Shown here piece by piece: positions 35,438-44,387 of a DNA stretch of 64,000 nucleotides. The notes below the pieces were generated by a model. That model ran no database searches and had not been told where the DNA came from. It saw nothing but the letters and a program-made list of their open reading frames with translations. A program made the translations under genes and the position numbers. The number at the start of each line of letters is the position of its first letter. The first letter of the stretch is position 1. The DNA lies in the NCBI GenBank assembly GCA_012839865.1, contig DUMO01000043.1, positions 1 to 64,000 of the forward strand, given 5' to 3'. Source of the stretch: Clostridiaceae bacterium (GTDB lineage Bacteria > Bacillota > Clostridia > CAYPLH01 > DUMO01).

Positions 35438-35827
35438 CTACAGGGGCTTGTCAGAATTGCTTTCCTCCGGGTCGCTGTTGTTGGAACGAATTTGTTTTAC
35501 AAGCTGCTTATATAAAACGTCCGCAAGACCGATACCCTTGTTCTTTGCAGCCTCCTCAACAAGCTTTTCATCCAGCATGGACTCTAAAATTGAGTGGCCT
35601 GCGCTTTCAGGTATCAATTCCGCCTTTTGCACCGTTGCTTTCATCTGGCTGTACAGGGACTGAAGCAATATGGATTCAAAATCTCTGCAAACCTTCCTCA
35701 ATTCCTGTTCATCATTTTTGCTCATTGCCGCATCAATCTGCTTTTTAAAGGAATCATCTTTGGACCCTTTATAAATATTCTTTACAGAACTTTCAGATAC
35801 CTTGCCAAAACCGCTTATTGCGTCCAT
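35438..35827 (-). CDS. flgJ: Rod-binding protein, FlgJ N-terminal domain type
   Basis: 129 residues, only the rod-binding domain of FlgJ (LRKVCRDFESILLQSLYSQMKAT, GIGLADVLYKQL), without the muramidase domain found in proteobacterial FlgJ; this short form is usual in Clostridia. It helps assemble the flagellar rod. GGGAG precedes the ATG. It follows the flhO-flhP rod genes. Confidence 0.9.
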   Translation of the reverse strand: MDAISGFGKVSESSVKNIYKGSKDDSFKKQIDAAMSKNDEQELRKVCRDFESILLQSLYSQMKATVQKAELIPESAGHSILESMLDEKLVEEAAKNKGIGLADVLYKQLVKQIRSNNSDPEESNSDKPL

Positions 35828-35894
35828 ATATACTCCCTTATTAAAAATCTCACAATATAATTATTCCCAAATTCGATAATTTATCTCACAATTT

Positions 35895-36075
35895 TTACTT
35901 ACAAGCTTATTTGCCATGCCCGGCATATCATGCAGCTTCCTTGTCTTACCGGATTATCTCCTGCTCCTGCATATCATGCATTTTTTGTATTGCCGGATTA
36001 TTTGCCTGCTCCACACATATCATGCAACTTATTATCTTACCAGATTATTTGCCATGCCCAGCATATCATCGGCGG
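35895..36075. repeat. 46-bp tandem repeat overlapping the flhP 3' end
   Basis: Four copies with exact 46-base period, anchored by CATATCAT at 35924, 35970, 36016 and 36062. The fourth copy is the coding end of flhP (encoding DDMLGMANNLVR and the stop). The other three are diverged copies in the untranslated region downstream. Confidence 0.9.
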
Positions 36076-36832
36076 TTTGGATTGCTTTTGAGCTTATTTC
36101 ATACGCTCTCTGGGCGACAATCAGCTTAACCATTTCCTCCACGACCTGTACATTGGACAACTCCAGGTATCCCTGCTTAATCATGCACGGCTCATCTGTG
36201 TCAATATCCGGTATCGGGTCTCCGGATGCCGTATTGCTGATATAGAAGTTTCCTCCTATGCTCTCAAGGGCATGCCTGTTTGGAAATTTAACAATACCGA
36301 TTCTTTGCCCAAGGGGTATGATTGTGTTGGTTTCATCAGTATAGCTTAACTCTCCAAAGGGAGATACATAAAGGTCTTCGACATCCACATCAAGATATAT
36401 TTCCATTCCCATTTCATCAAGTACGGGGTAACCATCTGATGTGGTAAGCATGTTTCCCTGGTCGGTAACGCTAAGCTTGAAACTTCCGTCCCTTGTATAC
36501 ATAATGTTTCCGTCAGGCGCAAGTACCATGAAAAAGCCTTCGCCTTCAATGAGAAAATCCAGCGGGTTTTGAGTGTTTTCAACACTTCCCTGGGTAAAGT
36601 CCTTTACCGTGGCAATTACCGATACACCGTTACCCACCTGCAAATTTACAGGAACCCCCTGATTGTCCATTATATGTGCCCGGTTCATTGTCTGGTACAG
36701 CAAATCTTTGAACTCAGCCTTGTTTTTCTTGTATGATACGGTATTTACATTTGCGAGATTGTTTGAAATAACGTCAACGTTGAACTGTTGGGCTATCATT
36801 CCCGTACTTGCAGTCCAAAGCGCCCTCATCAT
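36032..36832 (-). CDS. flhP: Flagellar rod/hook-basal body protein, FlgG/FlhP type
   Basis: 266 residues with the rod-protein N-terminal motif (LWTASTGMIAQQFNVDVISNNLANVNT) and the C-terminal helix (VEEMVKLIVAQRAYEISSKAI and IQTADDMLGMANNL) that form the axial coiled coil. It is exported by the flagellar type III system, so no signal peptide. It is the second of a tandem pair downstream of mbl, matching B. subtilis mbl-flhO-flhP. Confidence 0.93.
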   Translation of the reverse strand: MMRALWTASTGMIAQQFNVDVISNNLANVNTVSYKKNKAEFKDLLYQTMNRAHIMDNQGVPVNLQVGNGVSVIATVKDFTQGSVENTQNPLDFLIEGEGFFMVLAPDGNIMYTRDGSFKLSVTDQGNMLTTSDGYPVLDEMGMEIYLDVDVEDLYVSPFGELSYTDETNTIIPLGQRIGIVKFPNRHALESIGGNFYISNTASGDPIPDIDTDEPCMIKQGYLELSNVQVVEEMVKLIVAQRAYEISSKAIQTADDMLGMANNLVR

Positions 36833-36864
36833 GATTAATTCCCCCTTGATTTTGCCCTTGTCTT

Positions 36865-37629
36865 TTATACTGCTCCGATATCATTAACCGCTTTCTCCAG
36901 AGTTCTGTCCTGTGTCAATATCATCCTTTGATTTGCTTCATACTGGCGCATAACATTAATCATGTCCACCATTTCCCTTATCGGGTTGACATTTGACAAT
37001 TCAATTGCGCCCTGTACAACACTTCCTGAAAACTCTTCAAAGACAGTTTCATCAGTTGCCAAAAGATAAGAATAGCCATATTTTCTCAATGTCTCCGGGT
37101 TGGTGCAGTTTTGTATGAGCAGGCGCCCTGCAATATCCCCCTTTTGTATGACGGTACCGTCTTCATTTACGGTAAAATCGCCACTTTCCAGGACTATTGC
37201 ACCGTCCTCACCCATGACAAGATACCCTTCTTTTGTAATCAGTTCTCCGTTCGGGCTTATTTGAAATGAACCGTCTCTTGTATAATATATATCAATCCGG
37301 CCATCTGCATTCACATTGCCCACAGTGAAAAATGAAACCGGCGCACCTTTAATCGCCAGATCATATTTTTTCCCCGTTACTTCCAGCCTTCCTTCGGTAA
37401 AATCAATAAAAACCTCATCAACATCATGGCCAGGCTGTATTGTTCCTATGCCTTGACTACCCTTCGACTTTTCCATGCTCAATGTCAGATATTCAGGAAA
37501 GCTTCGAAAAAGAGCAACATCTTTCTTGAATGCATTGGAATTGATATTTGCAATATTATTTGAGACGACATCCATTTTTTTCTGTATAGCCTTCATGCTC
37601 CAGGCTGATGTATATAAGCCCCTGATCAT
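36865..37629 (-). CDS. flhO: Flagellar rod/hook-basal body protein, FlgF/FlhO type
   Basis: About 254 residues: N-terminal MIRGLYTSAWSMKAIQKKMD and NNIANINSNAFKK, C-terminal LSNVNPIREMVDMINVMRQY and EANQRMILTQD. It is the paralogue of the next gene and a distal-rod or hook-basal component. A GTG at 37638 overlaps the GGGTGG box; the ATG at 37629 is preferred. It sits between mbl and flhP, probably cotranscribed. Confidence 0.92.
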   Translation of the reverse strand: MIRGLYTSAWSMKAIQKKMDVVSNNIANINSNAFKKDVALFRSFPEYLTLSMEKSKGSQGIGTIQPGHDVDEVFIDFTEGRLEVTGKKYDLAIKGAPVSFFTVGNVNADGRIDIYYTRDGSFQISPNGELITKEGYLVMGEDGAIVLESGDFTVNEDGTVIQKGDIAGRLLIQNCTNPETLRKYGYSYLLATDETVFEEFSGSVVQGAIELSNVNPIREMVDMINVMRQYEANQRMILTQDRTLEKAVNDIGAV

Positions 37630-37713
37630 TTTAACCACCCTTAATGTATTCTACAACATGTATCGGATATTTCGGGCAGTTACTTAACATTAAAATTGAA
37701 GTATGGTATCTTG

Positions 37714-38751
37714 TTATCTCCTGCCAAGCTTTGCTTCGGCAGCTTCCATTTTCTCGATGACTTCCAGGTTTTCAAGGGCTTTTCCTGTTCCAAGGGCCAC
37801 ACATGATACCGCATCATCGGCGATTATTACGTTTATGCCTGTTTTTTCCTGTATGAGTTTATCCAGGCCATATACCAGGCTTCCTCCACCCGTCATGACT
37901 ATACCTCTGTCACTTATGTCTGCAGCAAGCTCCGGCGGTGTTTTCTCCAAAACAGAGTGAACTGCATCTACAATTGCTGCCACCGGCTCTTCGAGGGCTT
38001 CCATGATTTCAGTGGAAGTAATGGTAACTGTCTTGGGCAAACCTGTAATGAGATTTCTTCCCCTTACCTCCATTGATACTTCCTTTACCCTGGGATAAAC
38101 CGTACCGACTTGAATTTTTATCTCCTCTGACGTTCTTTCGCCTATCATCATGTTATACTTTTTACGCAAATATCTTACAATTGACTCGTCAAATTTATCT
38201 CCTGCAACCTTTATTGATGTACTTACAACGGTACCCCCAAGGGATATGACTGCTATATCCGTGGTGCCGCCGCCCACATCAACCACCATGCTTCCACAGG
38301 CTTTGGTTATGTCAAGACCGGCTCCTATTGCAGCAGCTATCGGTTCTTCAATAAGATAGGTTCTCCTGGCCCCCGCCTGCATGGCGGCATCTATTACCGC
38401 CCTTTTTTCAACTTCCGTTACTCCGCTCGGTACACATACCATTATTCTTGGCTTGAACCTGAATAAACTGGAGAATCTCCTTCCACAAACCTTGTCAATA
38501 AAATATTTCAACATCCTTTCAGTAATGTCATAGTCAGAAATAACGCCATCCCGAAGCGGGCGAATTGCAACTATGTATCCGGGTGTCCTTCCCAGCATCT
38601 TTCTTGCTTCTTCGCCAACAGCAAGCAGTTTGTTCGTGTTTTTGTCAACTGCTACTACTGAAGGTTCTTTAAGAACAATACCCTTCCCTCTAATATATAT
38701 AAGAACTGTGGCCGTTCCAAGATCAATTCCTATGTCCATACCAAGTCCCAA
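37714..38751 (-). CDS. mbl: Rod-shape-determining actin homologue Mbl (MreB family)
   Basis: About 345 residues, a bacterial actin that guides lateral wall synthesis at the membrane. It shows phosphate loop 1 DIGIDLGTATVLIYI, EPIAAAIGAGL, DVGGGTTDIAVIS (phosphate 2) and a C-terminal GGGSLVYGLD. The frame starts at ATG 38784, but an AGAGGAGG box lies within it, eight bases before a TTG at 38751; that start gives the usual short N terminus. Position between spoIIID and flhO identifies it as the Mbl paralogue. Confidence 0.95.
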   Translation of the reverse strand: MGLGMDIGIDLGTATVLIYIRGKGIVLKEPSVVAVDKNTNKLLAVGEEARKMLGRTPGYIVAIRPLRDGVISDYDITERMLKYFIDKVCGRRFSSLFRFKPRIMVCVPSGVTEVEKRAVIDAAMQAGARRTYLIEEPIAAAIGAGLDITKACGSMVVDVGGGTTDIAVISLGGTVVSTSIKVAGDKFDESIVRYLRKKYNMMIGERTSEEIKIQVGTVYPRVKEVSMEVRGRNLITGLPKTVTITSTEIMEALEEPVAAIVDAVHSVLEKTPPELAADISDRGIVMTGGGSLVYGLDKLIQEKTGINVIIADDAVSCVALGTGKALENLEVIEKMEAAEAKLGRR

Positions 38752-39325
38752 ATCAGTCGCCTCCTCTGCCTTTATGTAAATCATCGCAATTTTTTGAGCG
38801 TTTTCAATGAATTACACAGATAAAACGGGCTATCTGTATACCCCCTGCAAAGCGCATAAATTTGCGTCAATGTAGTTTTTTTTTGCTAATAACATAGATA
38901 TATTATGGATTTCCGGCATTTATTATGCAGAATTACTGCGTAATAAATAATGATTAATACCAAAAAAGTATTCGTTGAACCTTATATATTACGTATAATG
39001 TTGGAACGACTCATTGCGGCGTACATTCCTTGTGAAGCAGGCTAACTTTTTGGTGGATAATCATATAATAATATTACCATATTATTCACATAATGCAATG
39101 ATTGATTTTACATCCTGGTGTAGTACATATTTGTTATATAACAAAAACAAAGACAAGGGGGCGAAAACCGCCCCCTGATTCATTTATCAAGCTTAAGTCC
39201 GGAACAACAATATTGAAGAAGCTTCTGCCCCGGCAAATACCATTATATTTCACGGGTGCCGATGCCTGGTACCCGGGCAGGGGCAAGAAAATAAGCCTTG
39301 CAAAAGAAGGCTTGCTTTACTGAAT
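38752..39325. other. Intergenic region between spoIIID and mbl
   Basis: About 570 bases. It contains a GC-rich hairpin (39158-39176, GGGGGCG-AAAA-CGCCCCC), probably the spoIIID terminator, and a second potential stem with GCCCC/GGGGC arms around 39227-39288. A 73-codon plus-strand frame here has no ribosome site and no recognisable features. Confidence 0.5.
39158..39176 (-). terminator. Terminator downstream of spoIIID
   Basis: GGGGGCG / CGCCCCC stem with a four-base A loop. On the minus strand it is followed by a T-rich tract (TTGTCTTTGTTTTTG). Confidence 0.65.
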
Positions 39326-39580
39326 TTATTTATCTTCACTTTTATATTTGGCTTTGGTTGCCTCCCCACCTCTTATATGCCTCTGGGCTTTATTTTCCTC
39401 CAGTACTTTTCTGACCTTATCTGCCAACAAGGAATTTATCTCTCTTAAGCGCTCGGTAACGTCCTTATGTACGGTACTCTTAGAGATTCCAAACTTTTTA
39501 CCGGCTGCTCTTACTGTAGATTTTTCTTCAACGATATAATTAGCCAAATCGATTACTCTTTCTTCTATGTAATCCTTCAA
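39326..39580 (-). CDS. spoIIID: Sporulation transcription factor SpoIIID
   Basis: 84 residues. It is the mother-cell regulator acting between sigma-E and sigma-K. The helix-turn-helix KKFGISKSTVHKDVTERL is near-identical to the family consensus, and a basic C-terminal helix follows (QRHIRGGEATKAKY). The start is UUG, six bases after a G6 box. Position directly upstream of mbl matches Bacillus. Confidence 0.97.
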   Translation of the reverse strand: MKDYIEERVIDLANYIVEEKSTVRAAGKKFGISKSTVHKDVTERLREINSLLADKVRKVLEENKAQRHIRGGEATKAKYKSEDK

Positions 39581-39924
39581 TTAAGGCCCCCCTCTACTGG
39601 CATATTTCTTTTCCCCCGGCTTTATGTCTGACACATTGCTTCAGTCAAATGAATTTTACTTTTATACAGTATATATATGCCGCAGGGGGGCGGCTTTATG
39701 ATTATTAAAAAGCGGAAGAATGAGAAAAACTATTTGTTATTGACAAAAAAGCAAAAGGCAGCAACAATTCATGCCGCTGCCATCGTTATAAGTTTCCAAA
39801 CACTTAAACAACCTTTAAAAATCTGACTTTTTATTTATCGGTTCGCACATGTTCTCTACACTTTCCTTCACCATACAAATTATTGTTTAATAGCTCCAAA
39901 GGTTCCCTTATACCAATATATCCC
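39581..39924. other. Intergenic region between the M23 gene and spoIIID
   Basis: About 340 bases. It holds a terminator for the M23 gene (39745-39781) and a GCCGC/GCGGC stem near 39678-39694, and presumably the spoIIID promoter. No gene is supported. Confidence 0.5.
39745..39781 (-). terminator. Terminator downstream of the SpoIIQ-like gene
   Basis: Minus strand stem GGCAGC ... GCTGCC followed by TTTTGCTTTTTT. Confidence 0.65.
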
Positions 39925-40791
39925 CTACTTGCTGGTGTTGCTTATATCAGGCAAATAAGCTGCCGGGTCGACAGGTTCGTTATCTTTCAGCACTTCGAAA
40001 TGCAGATGTGACGGATCCATCGACTCAAATGCTGCAGTACTGCCAACGGAACCAATTATATCGCCTTTGCCGACCTTCTGGTTTGGAAGCACAACATCAC
40101 CTGAAGCCAGATTGGCATATAATGTTTTCCACCCGTTTTCATGGTCAATAATAATTGTCACTCCATATCTGGGGTCGTTCTTAATGTCGCTCACAACCCC
40201 GTCAGCGACCGCTTTGACTGCAGTTCCCCTGCTTGCTGCAATATCTACACCGCTGTGAGTTCTCCATTCTTCAAGGGTCTTGGAGTATACAAGCTTGTCC
40301 ATGGCAAAACTCGTTAAAACGGTGCCATATACCGGCATGGCAAAAGCCGGCACGCTCTCTTCCTTTTCCTGAAATGTTGCGGTATCCACCGAACTGGTAG
40401 CTGTATCTTCGGATTCATTACCGTCCTCAGAATCAAGAGATGCATTTGAGACTTCGGTATCCCCGCCGCCTTCTGCTACGGCCGGGTCTGTGGCAGAAGA
40501 CGCCAACGCATTTTCATTTGTTGATTCGGTAAGTACATCCGGAGTTTCATCCGTTTGATTGGTTAAATCTGTAGATTCAAGTCCTCCTGTCGGGTCCTTC
40601 GTCAAGATATCATCAAGACCATATTGGTCATCAACCGGCGGTTCGGCATTGAATCTGGTAACATAGTAAATTGTTGCGCTCACAACGCAAATGCACAAAA
40701 CCAGAACTATAAAGAAGCCTTTCCTGTCCAGGAACTCCTGTAATATTTTTTTTGGCTGTTTCTTTTCCGGAAACATTCTTTTGTTATTCAT
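39925..40791 (-). CDS. spoIIQ: M23/LytM-domain protein, SpoIIQ-like engulfment factor
   Basis: About 288 residues: a basic N terminus, one membrane helix (FFIVLVLCICVVSATIYYV), an acidic Ser/Thr-rich linker (about 50-155) and a C-terminal LytM domain (about 160-285). The zinc-ligand motifs HSGVD and HLHFE are present, but the usual YxHL histidine reads YANL, so hydrolysis may be impaired. It sits right after spoIID, as spoIIQ does in B. subtilis, where SpoIIQ spans to SpoIIIAH during engulfment. The ATG at 40791 has the correct spacing from GGAGG; an in-frame GTG at 40797 does not. The symbol is by position and architecture. Confidence 0.8.
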   Translation of the reverse strand: MNNKRMFPEKKQPKKILQEFLDRKGFFIVLVLCICVVSATIYYVTRFNAEPPVDDQYGLDDILTKDPTGGLESTDLTNQTDETPDVLTESTNENALASSATDPAVAEGGGDTEVSNASLDSEDGNESEDTATSSVDTATFQEKEESVPAFAMPVYGTVLTSFAMDKLVYSKTLEEWRTHSGVDIAASRGTAVKAVADGVVSDIKNDPRYGVTIIIDHENGWKTLYANLASGDVVLPNQKVGKGDIIGSVGSTAAFESMDPSHLHFEVLKDNEPVDPAAYLPDISNTSK

Positions 40792-40857
40792 ACTCACACC
40801 TCCATATTATATTGTTTCCGCAATTGGAAACATTATACATGGAGGAAATTATATTTT

Positions 40858-41841
40858 TTATTGAATTACCCTCAATTCCACTCCTCTGTAATAATACTTC
40901 AGTATTTTTTCATATGATTCTCCCTGTTTTGCCATATAGTTGGCACCCCATTGACTCATGCCCACTCCGTGCCCATACCCGATGGTTGTTATTCTCAGGC
41001 TGGTGCTGCTCTCCCTGCTTATCTGAAAGTTAGTGGACTTCAAGGAAAACAAATTTCTAAATTCAGTCCCCTTCATTGTTTCACTTCCGATTCTTATCGT
41101 TTTTACTCTTCCACCCTCCGAGTAGGATTCAATTGACACATCATTAAGTATGTCGCTTGCACTTAAAACAATACCGGGGAACTTTTCTCTAAGCTTACTA
41201 ATAAATTCCTGTTCCTCAATAATGATATAATTAAAATAATTCTCCCCCTGTTCATCACCCATTGATTCGACACTCACAAGGTATGGATAAGGGTCACATG
41301 CCCATACCTCCTCGGCGTTTTCAGTTCTTCCTCCGCTGTTTGAATGGAACACAGGGTTAATAAGTTCATTATTGTATGTTATAACTATGCCGTGGGTTGC
41401 ATTTACAGCTTCTTCAACCTTGTTCCAATATTCAGCCCATTTTTTCCCCCATTCTGCTTTTGCATCCTCTATACTTCTCCAGGCTTGGCAATGAGTGTGG
41501 TCGGTGCAGACGACTGCGCCTTCATGGGGGTTGTCAGAAGGAAGAAACAAGCCATTCATTCTGGAATATGTATAAGTCCTTGCAGCCACAGCCTGTGCTT
41601 TTAGGGCCTCAAGCTCAAATTCGGCCGGCATTTCTGCTGCCACCACGCCTTTTATATATTCCTCAAGCTCCATTTCAACAGTTTGGTTTTCCTGCGAAAC
41701 AAATACATTTATCCGGATGTTGTCACTCTTGTCTTCAGGCACCAGAACCTCCCTTGAAAAATTGCATCCTTTGACTATTATCATAGGCAAAACTATAATG
41801 GCAAAAACCATAACCAATATGTATACTGCAATTTTTTTCAT
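40858..41841 (-). CDS. spoIID: Stage II sporulation protein SpoIID, lytic transglycosylase
   Basis: About 327 residues from MKKIAVYILVMVF, an N-terminal membrane anchor. SpoIID cleaves peptidoglycan between MurNAc and GlcNAc during engulfment. It shows LEEYIKGVVAAEMPAEF with the catalytic Glu, EALKAQAVAARTYT, FHSNSGGRTE and GYGHGVGMSQWGA. The frame extends 35 codons upstream without an RBS. It lies between murA and the spoIIQ-like gene, as in Bacillus. Confidence 0.95.
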   Translation of the reverse strand: MKKIAVYILVMVFAIIVLPMIIVKGCNFSREVLVPEDKSDNIRINVFVSQENQTVEMELEEYIKGVVAAEMPAEFELEALKAQAVAARTYTYSRMNGLFLPSDNPHEGAVVCTDHTHCQAWRSIEDAKAEWGKKWAEYWNKVEEAVNATHGIVITYNNELINPVFHSNSGGRTENAEEVWACDPYPYLVSVESMGDEQGENYFNYIIIEEQEFISKLREKFPGIVLSASDILNDVSIESYSEGGRVKTIRIGSETMKGTEFRNLFSLKSTNFQISRESSTSLRITTIGYGHGVGMSQWGANYMAKQGESYEKILKYYYRGVELRVIQ

Positions 41842-42450
41842 AAATAAATTACCTGTCCCTAAACATAATAACCTGCATATAATCACATAAGCATTGTTTA
41901 AGCCGGGTATTCGGCGGTTTTGGGCTGTCCGTCCTCTCCCGGTCAATACTATATATATATTCAGAGATATTATGTTTATGAATAAAACGGGACTTGCAGT
42001 TCAGGTGTGCGCAATGATTAAACTTTGAATGTGTGGACAGTGAAATGTGTGCATATTAAATAGAATTTGTTCAGTTTGACCATATTAGAAAAAAAGACAG
42101 CCAAAGAAAATGAAATGAGTGCAGAGCGATAGCAAATGGCTTTATTTTGTTAGAAAACCAGGTGAGCTGAAGGTAAAAATGCGTGAAAAAAAACAGGACG
42201 TTTTTTTAGCTTTTTCGAGCCACGGATGGCGAGTAAAAAGCGTTAGCATTTTTGCCTTCAGCGAACCGTTGGTTTTCTCAAAATAAAAGCTTTGTTATGC
42301 TCTGCACTCATTTCATTTATCATACAAACCTTTTTTTAAAGACTCTGGCTATCGAGCTCCGTTCACTTTTAGATGGATTTGCTCAGCACATAGCCTTGCT
42401 CTGCACTCATTTCGTTCCTACAACAGTGCAATCCTCGTGCAATAGCTTGT
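41842..42450. other. Intergenic region between murA and spoIID
   Basis: About 610 bases; roughly half is occupied by palindromic element copy C (42108-42418). The remainder is AT-rich and should contain the spoIID promoter. No gene is supported. Confidence 0.6.
42108..42418. repeat. Palindromic intergenic element, copy C (mosaic with two right ends)
   Basis: The left end AAATGAAATGAGTGCAGAGC (42108-42127) is perfectly complementary over 20 bases to 42299-42318 and again, with mismatches near the outer end, to 42398-42418. An inner pair GCTGAAGGTAAAAATGC with GCATTTTTGCCTTCAGC forms a long second stem. The block after the first right end is a degraded form of the GC-hairpin module of copies A and B. 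Confidence 0.85.
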
Positions 42451-43710
42451 TCAGTCGAATCTTTCTATCTTTGCTCCAAGCTGCCTGAGTTTCTGATCAA
42501 TTGACACGTAACCCCTGTCCACATGCTCAACGTCTATTATTTCACTTGTGCCTTCGGCAGCCAGAGCCGCAATAATTAAAGCTGCTCCAGCTCTCAGGTC
42601 AGTGGCCTTAACCTGTGTGCCCATCAGCTTCATGGCTCCCTCAATGATTGCGCTTCTGCCGTCAATTTTTATTCTGGCGCCCATTCTTTTGAGCTCATTT
42701 ACATGCATAAACCGGTTTTCAAAAATAGTTTCCACAATCATGCTCGTTCCTGTCGCCTTTGCCATAAGGGAAGTCATTTGGGCCTGCATGTCGGTTGGAA
42801 AACCTGGATACGGATGTGTCTTTATATCAAGTGATTTTATCTTTTTACCTGCTTTTATATGTATGCTGGTAAGTTCCTCCGCTATCTCAATATTGGCTTC
42901 CCGCAGCTTGGCGCTTACAGGTTTCAGGTGGCTGGGTACGACATTTTCAATTATTACATCTCCGCCTGTTATGGCGGCTGCAACCATGAAGGTGCCTGCC
43001 TCAATCCTGTCAGGTATGATAGTATGGGTACTTCCTTTCAGCTTGTCGGTTCCATTGATTTTTATGGTATCAGTGCCGGCTCCCCTGATATCAGCTCCCA
43101 TGGATACAAGATATGTTGAAAGGTCAACTACCTCAGGCTCAATTGCGGCATTTTCGATTATTGTCTGCCCCTTGGCCAGGGTGGCGGCCATCATTATATT
43201 CTCAGTGGCCCCTACACTGGGAAAATCAAGATAAATTTTACTCCCCTTCAATCTGCGGTTTACCCTGGCTTCAATATACCCATGGTTATAAATTATACTG
43301 GCTCCCATTGCCACAAACCCTTTGAGGTGCAGGTCCACCGGCCTTGAACCTATTGCACATCCACCGGGAAGGGAAATTTTTGCCTGCCCCTTTTTGGCCA
43401 AAAGAGGCCCCATAACCAAAAAAGAAGCCCTGAGCTTGTTGACCAGCTCATATGGTGCAAGTATATTTTCAACATTTGCCGGGTCTACAGTCAGCCTTGA
43501 TTCTTTGGGTGAGAATTTTACTTTTGCCCCAAGAGACTCCACCAGCTCACACATTATTTCAACGTCTTTCAGATGCGGCACTTCTTCAAAAACACTTTCC
43601 CCTTCTGCCAGCAAGGAAGCTGCAATTATCGGAAGTATGGAATTCTTCGCTCCGCTGATTCTGACTCTTCCATTCAAGGTCACCGGGCCTTCTATTCTAA
43701 ATATCGCCAA
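42451..43710 (-). CDS. murA: UDP-N-acetylglucosamine 1-carboxyvinyltransferase
   Basis: 419 residues. It transfers enolpyruvate from PEP to UDP-GlcNAc, the first committed step of peptidoglycan synthesis. SGAKNSILPIIAASLL contains the conserved Lys-Asn, LPGGCAIGSRPVDLH carries the catalytic Cys (fosfomycin target), and the C-terminal RAGAALIIAALAAEG is intact. It is placed upstream of spoIID, as the murA/spoIID pair in Bacillus. Confidence 0.97.
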   Translation of the reverse strand: MAIFRIEGPVTLNGRVRISGAKNSILPIIAASLLAEGESVFEEVPHLKDVEIMCELVESLGAKVKFSPKESRLTVDPANVENILAPYELVNKLRASFLVMGPLLAKKGQAKISLPGGCAIGSRPVDLHLKGFVAMGASIIYNHGYIEARVNRRLKGSKIYLDFPSVGATENIMMAATLAKGQTIIENAAIEPEVVDLSTYLVSMGADIRGAGTDTIKINGTDKLKGSTHTIIPDRIEAGTFMVAAAITGGDVIIENVVPSHLKPVSAKLREANIEIAEELTSIHIKAGKKIKSLDIKTHPYPGFPTDMQAQMTSLMAKATGTSMIVETIFENRFMHVNELKRMGARIKIDGRSAIIEGAMKLMGTQVKATDLRAGAALIIAALAAEGTSEIIDVEHVDRGYVSIDQKLRQLGAKIERFD

Positions 43711-44387
43711 TTAATAACCAATCCTTTCTTTATTGCACTAAACAATCACAATATCCTTTGCCGTTACAGGTGTCAAGTCTCAAGAAAGTTTTTTGTCTGC
43801 AAGCAATAATGTTTACATGCAAAGTGTTTTAACCATACACAAAATTTCATTTTTACCCCTGGCAAATAATACATTTGCAATCAGGTACTGCAGTCCATAT
43901 GTAAGTTCAAACTTCTATGATGGTACCTCTGCCAAAATTAAGCTGCCCTTTTCCATTTGAAGTTAATACTGTATTTTTTGTTCCATTGCAAGAATAAATT
44001 TCACTGCCGGAATTTCAGCTTCAAAAATGCCATAAAGCCTGAAGTCGTATTCGCAATTTTTATAAATTGTTTAATTGCTGTATAATTTTTTGAAAATATT
44101 ATGGGTATAATAAAAAGAAAAATCTACAAATGAAAAGTGCTTGTCATGTTTATAAAAATCCCCCTTTCACTCCGGATTATTTGTATACTACAAGTATTGC
44201 CGGATTGAAAGGGGGATATACCTGAAAAAAAAAGGTTTGACATGAGATAGTGCTGAAAATGGCTGGCTTAGAACTCATGGTTCATGCACCATTGATTGTC
44301 CGGAAATTTGTGAAAAATGATAACAGCCCCTAATACAGCTATTTTCAACGAGACTTGGGAAAACACAGTTTATAGCGTCTTGGAATC
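43711..44387. other. Intergenic region downstream of the FN3 operon
   Basis: About 680 bases. It contains the large hairpin at 44158-44217 and AT-rich stretches with several TATAAT-like hexamers near 44090-44115, presumably including the murA promoter. No gene or known RNA was recognised. Confidence 0.5.
44158..44217 (-). terminator. Long hairpin terminator after the FN3 gene pair
   Basis: A stem of ATCCCCCTTTCA and CCGG arms against CCGG and TGAAAGGGGGAT is continued by TTGTA-TAC-TACAA in the apex. On the minus strand it is followed by TTTTTATAAAC. Confidence 0.8.

Noticed and set aside
39102-39323. 73-codon plus-strand frame between spoIIID and mbl
   Set aside because: It runs through the spoIIID terminator hairpin and lacks a ribosome site.
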